From Burkholderiales bacterium (GTDB lineage: Bacteria; Pseudomonadota; Gammaproteobacteria; Burkholderiales; Burkholderiaceae_C): DNA of 39,703 nucleotides. Positions 19,485 to 27,076 of this stretch are shown piece after piece. The notes under the pieces were generated by a model. That model did not search any database, had not been told where the DNA came from, and saw only the letters and a list, made by a program, of their open reading frames with translations. Both the position numbers and the translations under genes were made by a program. Position 1 is the first letter of the stretch. Each line of letters opens with the position of its first letter. The stretch is taken from the NCBI GenBank assembly GCA_028871575.1, contig JAGWMW010000007.1, forward strand, positions 1-39,703, written 5' to 3'.

Positions 19485-20717
19485 TCAGAACCAGAGTTCC
19501 AGCTGCACGCCGGCCGCGGTCTTGGACGTCTTCGACTGCCCGTTGGCCAGTGCGTAGGCGTTGTTGTAGCTGAACGCCGAGACGTAGAAGCGGATTTCCG
19601 GCCGGTCGTAGAAGTTCGGGCCCACGGTCAGGGTCGGGGCGATCGTGAACTTGGTGACGTTCTCCGAGCTCTTGCCGTCGACCTTGGTGTTGGCGGTGCC
19701 CACTTCGGCCTGCATCTTGAAGTTCTTGGTCAGCGCGTAGGCCACACGGCCGGCGATCGACAGCGTCTTCGTGTTGAAGGTGCCGCCCGCGCCGTTCGGA
19801 AGCTGCGACTGCCCGTAATGGACGAGCGTCTGGGCCGTCAGCGGGCCGTTCAGCCAGGCCAGGCTGTCGGCGATGCGCCAGCTCTTGGTGTCGGAGCCGG
19901 CGTTGAAAGCGCCGAAGCCCATGTCGAGCCCGGCCGACCCGCGCGCCGTCTGCAGGAACAGGGTGTTGATGCCGCCGCCGGGCAGGCCCGACTGGATGTG
20001 CTGCAGCGTCAGGCCCAGGCCGCTCTTGCCGCCCGCACCGTCGAACTTCGTGCTGCTGACCACCAGGCGCAGCTGGCCGCCCGGGTTCACGGGCATGCTC
20101 TGCAGGTCGAAGTTCAGCAGCGTGCCGGCATTGGTGGTGGTGGTGGAGTCCTGGAAGCGGAAGACCGCCACGCCCAGCGAGCCGAAGCCCGTGTCGATGC
20201 CGTCGGCGCCGGCGCCCGTGGCGTTTTGGCCCAGGCCGCCCATCAGGTAGAAGCTGTCGTCGAAGTGGACGTCGGCGCGATGGTAGAAGCGGCGACCGAC
20301 CCAGAACGACACGTTCGGCGCAATGTCGTAGCCCCTGCCCTCGAGGTAGAGCTGGCTCACCGCCGGCGTGTTGGCCAACTGGTTGCCGAGCTGCGACGTA
20401 TCGGGCGTCGAACCCGTGCTGTAGAAGTTGGTCATCAGCTCGGCCTTGTAGGTGACGCCACCCATGGTCGCGTTCTGGACCAGACCGAATTCGCCGTACG
20501 TGTTGCACTCGTTGCCGAGGCGGCCGATGCCGCCGTGGCCCGGGGCGGCGGAGCCGTTGGCATCCACGCCGCCGCCGTTGAAGCAGCGCTGGCCGTCGCC
20601 GGAGGCCTGTTTCTGGCCGGGACCGACGCGCGTGTAGCCGGTGAAATCGACGGCGTAGGCGCCGCTCGACAGCAGGCCGAGCACGGCTGCGGCGATCAGG
20701 GTCTGTTTGATTCTCAT
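19485..20717 (-). CDS. lamB: LamB-family carbohydrate porin (maltoporin)
   Basis: A 410-residue outer-membrane sugar channel. The signal peptide MRIKQTLIAAAVLGLLSSGAYA is cut before VDFTGYTRVGPG, the counterpart of the LamB start VDFHGYARSGIG. RCFNGGGVDANG and RLGNECNTYGEF are the burkholderial maltoporin loop and strand pattern, and VSFWVGRRFYHRADVHFDDSFY is the strongly conserved LamB core. The chain ends in LELWF, with the terminal Phe required for Bam-dependent insertion. A GGAG ribosome site lies eight bases before ATG 20717. It is monocistronic with a strong terminator. Nearby inner-membrane importers for glucose and glucosides suggest it admits maltodextrins or similar sugars, though pore specificity cannot be read from the sequence. 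Confidence 0.92.
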   Translation of the reverse strand: MRIKQTLIAAAVLGLLSSGAYAVDFTGYTRVGPGQKQASGDGQRCFNGGGVDANGSAAPGHGGIGRLGNECNTYGEFGLVQNATMGGVTYKAELMTNFYSTGSTPDTSQLGNQLANTPAVSQLYLEGRGYDIAPNVSFWVGRRFYHRADVHFDDSFYLMGGLGQNATGAGADGIDTGFGSLGVAVFRFQDSTTTTNAGTLLNFDLQSMPVNPGGQLRLVVSSTKFDGAGGKSGLGLTLQHIQSGLPGGGINTLFLQTARGSAGLDMGFGAFNAGSDTKSWRIADSLAWLNGPLTAQTLVHYGQSQLPNGAGGTFNTKTLSIAGRVAYALTKNFKMQAEVGTANTKVDGKSSENVTKFTIAPTLTVGPNFYDRPEIRFYVSAFSYNNAYALANGQSKTSKTAAGVQLELWF

Positions 20718-21438
20718 GCTTGACTCCAGAGATGTCTCTTGTTTGGAAGAATCCGGCGCACCGGCAGACTCGAGCAACCCTCTGCCGAGCGCGCTGGGAC
20801 GGGCAATCCGATCGGTACAACGTTCATTGCAGGCGTGGCGCCAGCCGCCATCGACGGCGGCTGGATCTCGCACCTGCGACCTCAGCACTCCCTTTCGCCG
20901 AGTCGTCGGTTGGCGACGCGCGAATCGTTCGGCGCGAGCCGCTCTTGGCGACGGCGCTGTTCTTTGGGCGTGCACCTGCTCATGACGCCGCAGACTTTAT
21001 TAGCACCGTTGCCGAGGCCACACACGGGTTTGTACGCACAGTGCAGGAATGCAACACACGATCCAAAGCGATTGGGAACACCCCGTGGTAACGCTATGTT
21101 CCCAATTCGCGTTTGAACGGAATTACAAGCATTGGCGGCACGAACCCCCAAGTTCGAATTCGGGGCCAACTGATCGGCAGCGATGCGCCGATTCATCGAC
21201 GTTGCGGATGCACCGAAGGCCTGGCTCGCGCACGAACCCGCCCGCCAGTCGATGCTCGCTGGGCCCTCGGCGCCGCGCGCACATCGATCGATCGAGGGTC
21301 CGGGCCCGGCCCAGGGCGACGTCGCGACATCGGCCCGCAGGCTTGGGGCCCCGGCCCGGCGGCGATACTCTCGCCCATGAACGCGGACCCGGCCTGCCGG
21401 CCCGGACCCCCCTCACCCCCAAGCCGAAGGGAAACTCG
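20718..21438. other. Long intergenic region between the divergent porin and SHOCT genes
   Basis: These 721 bp are less GC-rich than their surroundings and hold no convincing gene; short open frames in them lack ribosome sites and homology. Visible features: an AGAGATGTCTCT inverted repeat close to the porin start (20728-20739), a TGCTAATAA extended -10-like element toward the porin (21005-20997, minus strand) without a clear -35, a perfect inverted repeat at 21071-21106 (listed separately), and a near-palindrome around TTCGAA at about 21147-21168. GATACT (21364-21369) could be a -10 for the SHOCT gene. Confidence 0.5.
21071..21106. repeat. Perfect 10-bp inverted repeat (possible operator or stem-loop)
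   Basis: ATTGGGAACA (21071-21080) and TGTTCCCAAT (21097-21106) are exact reverse complements separated by 16 bp. The moderate base composition in a very GC-rich genome makes a chance match less likely. The spacing puts the half-site centres 26 bp apart, which would suit a dimeric regulator or a stem-loop. It lies about 70-100 bp upstream of the porin -10 candidate and about 330 bp before the SHOCT gene. Confidence 0.5.
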
Positions 21439-22329
21439 ATGAAACTCGCTGCAACCCGCCTCGCCGCGATGCTGCTGGGCGGCCTGTGCCTAGGTGCCGC
21501 GGCGCCGGCCCACGCCGATCTTTTCGGCGGCCTGTTCGATGGCGGCAGGTCGTCGAAGACCTCTTCGCCCGACCAGCGCAACTGGGTGCTGGGCGAGTTC
21601 AGCTCGATCCGGCTCGTGCCGCGTGAAGCCGGCTCGGCGCCGAACCAGCAGCCGGTGCAACTCAGCCGCGACTGGCTGCGCCAGCAGCTCGATCAGGTGC
21701 GGTTCGCCGCCGGCCGCATCGAGGAGCCGCTGTTCTCGCGCAGCGAGGTCGGCGACCTGGTCGAGGCGCTGGTCCAGGCCTTCGCCACCGCAGGCCCGGA
21801 CGACGACGTTCTGCTGCTCAGCAGTGCGCGACGCAGCGACACCGGCCAGGTCGTCCCGGTGGCGGTGACGGCAAGGCTGTTCGTGCAGGCGGGCCGGCTG
21901 CAGCTGATCGTCCACGATGCGCGCTACGAGTTCTACAACCAGATGCGCGGCACGCACCAGCCGCCTCAGTTCACCTATGGCTCACGCACGAGTCCGGGCC
22001 CGGCGAGCCTGCGCGACCCTTCGGCCATCAGCGTGCGGGCCGACTGGCTGGCCCTGCCGTTGACCGCAGCGACCGCCGCGAACGCATCACCCGCAACATC
22101 TGCGGCCCCGGCACTGGTGGCCACCCCGGCGCAGACACCAGCGCCGGCGGCGGCTCCGGCCGCCGCATCCCCGGTTGAAGCGCAGGTGCCCGCGCGGCCC
22201 CAGAGCCAGCCTTCGATGGGCGAGCAGATCGAGCAGCGACTGACGGTCCTCAAGCGCCTGCACGACCGGGGCCTGATCACGGACCAGGAATACGAGCAAA
22301 AGCGCAAGGAGATCCTGCAGCAGCTGTGA
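21439..22329 (+). CDS. Exported SHOCT-domain protein of unknown function
   Basis: A 296-residue protein. The signal peptide MKLAATRLAAMLLGGLCLGAAAPAHA precedes ADLFGGLFDGG; there is no lipobox Cys at the cleavage site, so it is probably periplasmic. Residues ~45-190 form a conserved-looking domain of unknown function (NWVLGEFSSIRLVPRE, VEALVQAFATAGPDDDVLLL, RLQLIVHDARYEFYNQMRG). Residues ~200-260 are an Ala/Pro/Thr-rich linker. The end is a SHOCT module (RLTVLKRLHDRGLITDQEYE), a short helical motif found at protein termini and thought to aid oligomerisation. AGGGA seven bases before ATG 21439 supports the start. Its neighbours give no clue to its function. Confidence 0.85.
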   Translation: MKLAATRLAAMLLGGLCLGAAAPAHADLFGGLFDGGRSSKTSSPDQRNWVLGEFSSIRLVPREAGSAPNQQPVQLSRDWLRQQLDQVRFAAGRIEEPLFSRSEVGDLVEALVQAFATAGPDDDVLLLSSARRSDTGQVVPVAVTARLFVQAGRLQLIVHDARYEFYNQMRGTHQPPQFTYGSRTSPGPASLRDPSAISVRADWLALPLTAATAANASPATSAAPALVATPAQTPAPAAAPAAASPVEAQVPARPQSQPSMGEQIEQRLTVLKRLHDRGLITDQEYEQKRKEILQQL

Positions 22330-22448
22330 GCGGCCGCGCGGCAAACGCTTTGGCCTGTGCCGCCGTCCGACTTCGCGTAATTGCTTGGCACGACGTGTTC
22401 AATGCGCCAACCTGGGAAACCCCTGGGGCAATGGCCGACCTGAATGGC

Positions 22449-22477
22449 TTGTCCTGTCAATCCCGTGTTGCTAATAT
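22449..22477 (+). promoter_or_regulatory. Sigma-70 type promoter of the gts operon
   Basis: TTGTCC (22449-22454), a 17-bp spacer, then TAATAT (22472-22477), with TG two bases before it as an extended -10. Each hexamer has four of six consensus bases. It is the best promoter seen in the 485-bp gap before the gtsA-like gene and predicts a start near 22484. Confidence 0.5.
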
Positions 22478-22814
22478 TTGCGTCGGCACAACCAAGGTGA
22501 AGGTCCGCACCCACAAGGCGGCGCTTGGCCGAATGGGGCGCGGGGCATTGGCCGCCGCGACTCGAGCGGCCCTCTTTTCGGGCACCCCTACATTACATTT
22601 CACCCTGAATTTGCAGCCGATGTGTCGGTCCTTGAACGATGGCTGCCGAGCCCGGCCGGTCATTCAGTTGCAGGGCCATCGCATCGTGCGGCGATGCCGA
22701 GCGGGCCTGGACATGGCAGGCCGATTCACCTGACAGCGTCGATGTGGGGCCCCTGAAAGGACCCAGCTCGCCGCGGCGCCCCGAGGGCGCATTCCAATTA
22801 ACCGGAGAAGGACA
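22478..22814 (+). other. Long structured 5' leader of the gts operon
   Basis: About 330 bases lie between the predicted start and the ATG, with no believable gene. At least three hairpins are visible: GCATCG/CGATGC (22681-22697), GGCCTG/CAGGCC (22704-22722) and GCGCCC/GGGCGC (22776-22790). The last ends 13 bases before the Shine-Dalgarno GGAGAAGG (22804-22811). It matches no riboswitch class that I can recognise. The length and structure suggest post-transcriptional control, or the promoter may lie nearer the gene. Confidence 0.4.
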
Positions 22815-24080
22815 ATGACGAAGACGAAGATGTTGCGCCCCCGTGCGCTGGCCCTTGCATGCGCGACGCTGCTCGCGGCAAGCGCGGCGCATGCCGGCGG
22901 CGAGGTGGAAGTGCTGCACTGGTGGACCAGCGGCGGCGAGGCCAAGGCCGCGGCGCAACTGAAGTTGATGATGCAGAAGAAGGGCGACACCTGGAAGGAC
23001 TTCGCCGTGGCCGGCGGCGGCGGCGATGCCGCCATGACGGTGCTGAAGTCCCGCGTCGTCTCGGGCAACCCGCCCACCGCGGCCCAGATCAAGGGGCCGT
23101 CGATCCAGGAGTGGGCGCAGGAAGGCGTGCTCACCAACCTCGACGACGTCGCCGGGCCCGAGCACTGGGATTCGCTGCTGCCCAGCGTCGTGTCCAACAT
23201 CATGAAGTACCAGGGCCACTACGTTGCGGTGCCGGTCAACGTGCACCGGGTGAACTGGCTGTGGGCCAACCCCGAAGCCTTCAAGAAGGCGGGCGCCACG
23301 GTGCCGACCACCTGGGACCAGTTCTTCGTGGCCGCCGACAAGCTGAAGAAGGCGGGCATCATTCCGCTGGCCCACGGCGGGCAGCCCTGGCAGGACTTCA
23401 CCGTGTTCGAGGACGTCGTGCTCGGCGTCGGCGGTGCCGACTTCTACCAGAAGGCGATGGTCAAGCTCGACCAGGGCGCGCTGACCAGCCCGACGATGGA
23501 GAAGGTGCTGACCACCTACAAGCGCGTCCACTCGTACATCGACAAGAACGCCCCCGGGCGCGACTGGAACCTGGCCACCGCGATGCTGATCAAGGGCGAG
23601 GCCGGCATGCAGCTGATGGGCGACTGGGCCAAGGGCGAGTGGGTGGCCGCCGGCAAGGTGCCGGGCAAGGACGTGGTCTGCGTCGCGGCCCCGGGCAGCG
23701 CGAAGGACTTCACCTTCAACGTCGACTCGTTCGCGATGTTCAAGATCAAGAACCCGGCGAACGAGCAGGCGCAGCGCGACCTCGCCTCGTCGATCATGTC
23801 GCCCGAGTTCCAGGAGCTGTTCAACCTCTACAAGGGGTCGATCCCGGTGCGCCTGGGCATGAACATGGACAAGTTCGACGCCTGCGCCAAGCAGTCCAGC
23901 CGAGACTTCGTGGCCGACAGCAAGAGCGGCACGCTGGTGCCGTCGATCGCGCACGGCATGGCCGTGCCGGCGGCGGTCTCGGGCGCGATCCAGGACGCGG
24001 TGAGCCAGTTCTGGAACACCGACAGCATGAGCGTGAAGACCGCGATGGCCAACATCGCGGCTGCCGCCAAGGCCAACTGA
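22815..24080 (+). CDS. gtsA: Glucose/mannose-type ABC transporter, periplasmic binding protein (GtsA-like)
   Basis: A 421-residue family 1 solute-binding protein. The signal peptide ends AAHAGG and the mature start [20 protein letters not shown] is the hallmark of GtsA-type glucose-binding proteins of Pseudomonas and relatives. Other conserved segments are [31 protein letters not shown] and [10 protein letters not shown]. It works in the periplasm and hands sugar to the two permeases encoded next. GGAGAAGG lies just before ATG 22815. Two perfect hairpins follow the stop codon, probably giving more binding protein than permease. Substrate is inferred from family likeness; mannose, galactose or related aldoses are possible. 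Confidence 0.9.
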   Translation: MTKTKMLRPRALALACATLLAASAAHAGGEVEVLHWWTSGGEAKAAAQLKLMMQKKGDTWKDFAVAGGGGDAAMTVLKSRVVSGNPPTAAQIKGPSIQEWAQEGVLTNLDDVAGPEHWDSLLPSVVSNIMKYQGHYVAVPVNVHRVNWLWANPEAFKKAGATVPTTWDQFFVAADKLKKAGIIPLAHGGQPWQDFTVFEDVVLGVGGADFYQKAMVKLDQGALTSPTMEKVLTTYKRVHSYIDKNAPGRDWNLATAMLIKGEAGMQLMGDWAKGEWVAAGKVPGKDVVCVAAPGSAKDFTFNVDSFAMFKIKNPANEQAQRDLASSIMSPEFQELFNLYKGSIPVRLGMNMDKFDACAKQSSRDFVADSKSGTLVPSIAHGMAVPAAVSGAIQDAVSQFWNTDSMSVKTAMANIAAAAKAN

Positions 24081-24085
24081 CGGCC

Positions 24086-24152
24086 GCACGCGCCGCCCGG
24101 GAGGACGGCGCGTGCCCCCGAAGCGCCTGCCTGGCCGCCCGACCGGGCGGCC
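24086..24152 (+). repeat. Tandem hairpins between the gtsA-like and gtsB-like genes
   Basis: GCACGCGCCG (24086-24095) pairs perfectly with CGGCGCGTGC (24106-24115) around a 10-base loop. GGCCGCCC (24133-24140) pairs perfectly with GGGCGGCC (24145-24152) around four bases. There is no T-tract, so they are more likely 3'-end mRNA stabilisers or partial terminators than full stops. This parallels the REP elements between malE and malF of E. coli. Confidence 0.7.
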
Positions 24153-24182
24153 CCGCCCTTCCCCTCCAGCCAGCGACCCGCC

Positions 24183-25061
24183 ATGTCCGCACCGTCTAAG
24201 GCCTCCGCGCCCTGGCTGCCCAAGCTGGTGGTCGCACCGAGCTTCGTCATCTCTTTTCTGTTCATCTACGGCCTGATCGCCTGGAACGGCTACCTGTCGG
24301 TCTCGGCATCGCGGCTGCTGCCCAACTACACCTTCGTCGGGCTGCACCAGTACGCCACGCTGCTGCACAACGAGCGCTTCCACGTCGCGCTCACCAACAT
24401 GGCGATCTTCGGGTCGCTGTTCATCGCCGGCTCGATCGGCATCGGTCTGCTGCTGGCGATCATGCTCGACCAGCGCATCCGCGCCGAAGGGGTGCTGCGC
24501 ACCATCTATCTCTACCCGATGGCGATCTCCTTCATCGTCACCGGCACGGCCTGGAAGTGGATGCTCAACCCGGGCCTGGGGCTGGAGCACCTGGTGCGCC
24601 AATGGGGGTTCACCAGCTTCAGCTTCGACTGGCTGGTCAACCCCGACCGCGCCATCTACTGCATCGCGATCGCGGGCGTCTGGCAGAGCGCCGGCTTCGT
24701 GATGGCGCTGTTCCTGGCCGGCCTGCGCGGCATCGACGATTCGATCATCAAGGCCGCGCAGGTCGACGGCGCCACCCTGCCCCGCATCTACTGGCGCATC
24801 ATCATCCCCAGCCTGCGCCCGGTGTTCTTCAGCACGCTGATGATCGTCAGCCACCTGGCGATCAAGAGCTTCGACCTGGTGGTGGCCCTGACCGCCGGCG
24901 GCCCGGGCTTCGCCACCGACCTGCCGGCCACGTTCATGTACACGATGGCCTTCTCGCGCGGCGAGATCGGCCTGGGGGCGGCCTCGGCCACCGTGATGCT
25001 GGCCACCATCGCCGCCATCGTCGTGCCGTATCTCTACTCCGAGCTGAGGACGCGCAAATGA
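24183..25061 (+). CDS. gtsB: Sugar ABC transporter permease (GtsB-like, MalF family)
   Basis: A 292-residue inner-membrane permease with about six hydrophobic segments. It carries the EAA-type ATPase-docking loop (IIKAAQVDGATLPRIYWRII) and family features YPMAISFIVTGTAWKWMLNPGLG and TAGGPGFATDLPATFMY. With the following gene it forms the membrane channel of the glucose/mannose-type importer. ATG 24183 opens after the hairpin-bearing 102-bp gap. Its stop overlaps the next start (ATGA), so the two permeases are translationally coupled. Confidence 0.9.
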   Translation: MSAPSKASAPWLPKLVVAPSFVISFLFIYGLIAWNGYLSVSASRLLPNYTFVGLHQYATLLHNERFHVALTNMAIFGSLFIAGSIGIGLLLAIMLDQRIRAEGVLRTIYLYPMAISFIVTGTAWKWMLNPGLGLEHLVRQWGFTSFSFDWLVNPDRAIYCIAIAGVWQSAGFVMALFLAGLRGIDDSIIKAAQVDGATLPRIYWRIIIPSLRPVFFSTLMIVSHLAIKSFDLVVALTAGGPGFATDLPATFMYTMAFSRGEIGLGAASATVMLATIAAIVVPYLYSELRTRK

Positions 25062-25969
25062 GCGGCTCCGTCGCCTCCCCGCCTGCGGCTCCCATCGCCG
25101 CCACGGCTGCCGGCCAGCGCTCGCTGTCGCTGCAGCGGCTGCTGCTGTGGGCCGGGCTGCTGCTGTTCGCCGCCTGGTTCCTGACGCCGCTGTACGTGAT
25201 GGTGGTCACGTCGCTGAAGGATCTGGACCAGGTGCGCAACGGCAGCCTGCTGTCGCTGCCCACCCATCCGACCTTCGGCTCGTGGATCAAGGCCTGGGAC
25301 CAGGCCTGCACGGGCGTGGACTGCCGGGGCCTGCGGCCCTTCTTCATGAACTCGGTGTACATGGTGCTGCCGGCCGTGGCGATCTCCACCGCGCTGGGCG
25401 CCGTCAACGGCTACGTGCTGACCAAGTGGCGGTTCCGCGGCAGCGAGACGATGTTCGCCATGCTGCTGTTCGGCGTGTTCATGCCGATGCAGGTGGTGCT
25501 GCTGCCGATGAGCCAGGTGCTGGGCTGGCTGGGCATCGCCAGCTCGATCTGGGGGCTGATCCTGGTCCACATCCTGGCCGGCATCCCGAGCACCACGCTG
25601 TTCTTCCGCAACTACTACGTGGCGCTGCCCGACGAGCTGATCAAGGCCGCGATGCTCGACGGCGCCGGCTTCTGGAAGATCTTCACCCGCATCGTGCTGC
25701 CGCTGTCGGCGCCGATCCTGGTGGTCACGCTGATCTGGCAGTTCACCAACATCTGGAACGACTTCCTCTACGGCGTGGTGTTCAGCGGCGCCTACAGCAA
25801 GCCGATCACGGTGGGCCTGAACAACCTTTCCAACACGACCAGCTCGGTCAAGGAATACAACGTCGACATGGCCGCCGCGATGATCGCGGCGCTGCCGACC
25901 TTGTTCGTGTACGTCGTCGCAGGCAAGTATTTCGTGCGCGGGCTGACCGCGGGCGCCGTGAAGGGGTGA
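25058..25969 (+). CDS. gtsC: Sugar ABC transporter permease (GtsC-like, MalG family)
   Basis: A 303-residue inner-membrane permease. An Ala/Pro-rich cytoplasmic N-terminus (~1-28) precedes the first membrane segment (LLLWAGLLLFAAWFLTPLYV). The docking loop is LIKAAMLDGAGFWKIFTRIV and the chain ends GLTAGAVKG, a common terminus of MalG-type permeases. TNIWNDFLYGVVFSGAYSKP and NTTSSVKEYNVDMAAAMIAA match GtsC-type proteins. The start overlaps the gtsB-like stop by four bases; the ATPase gene begins four bases after its stop. Confidence 0.9.
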   Translation: MSGSVASPPAAPIAATAAGQRSLSLQRLLLWAGLLLFAAWFLTPLYVMVVTSLKDLDQVRNGSLLSLPTHPTFGSWIKAWDQACTGVDCRGLRPFFMNSVYMVLPAVAISTALGAVNGYVLTKWRFRGSETMFAMLLFGVFMPMQVVLLPMSQVLGWLGIASSIWGLILVHILAGIPSTTLFFRNYYVALPDELIKAAMLDGAGFWKIFTRIVLPLSAPILVVTLIWQFTNIWNDFLYGVVFSGAYSKPITVGLNNLSNTTSSVKEYNVDMAAAMIAALPTLFVYVVAGKYFVRGLTAGAVKG

Positions 25970-25973
25970 GTCC

Positions 25974-27038
<1,065 letters not shown>

Positions 27039-27040
27039 CG

Positions 27041-27069
27041 GCCGGCCCCGGGCGGACCGCCCGGCCGGC
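27041..27069. terminator. Bidirectional hairpin between the gts operon and the GH31 gene
   Basis: CCGGGCGG (27048-27055) and CCGCCCGG (27057-27064) are exact complements, extended by GCCGG (27041-27045) with CCGGC (27065-27069) after a two-base bulge. It fills the 38-bp gap between two convergent operons, directly after one stop and before the other. No T-tract is present on either strand, so termination is inferred from position and stability. Confidence 0.45.
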
Positions 27070-27076
27070 TGCGGGC

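Noticed and set aside
20728-20739. AGAGATGTCTCT inverted repeat near the porin ribosome site
   Set aside because: Only 5 bp arms with a two-base loop; too short to separate from chance.
20720-21120. Several short plus-strand frames in the porin upstream region
   Set aside because: None has a ribosome site or recognisable protein features, and they overlap each other in different frames.
22478-22756. Possible 92-codon gene in the gtsA leader
   Set aside because: TTG start without ribosome site, no domain, and it overlaps the predicted promoter and hairpins.
22593-24854. 753-codon minus-strand open frame over the gts genes
   Set aside because: His/Arg/Gly-rich antisense shadow of the gtsA-like and gtsB-like genes.
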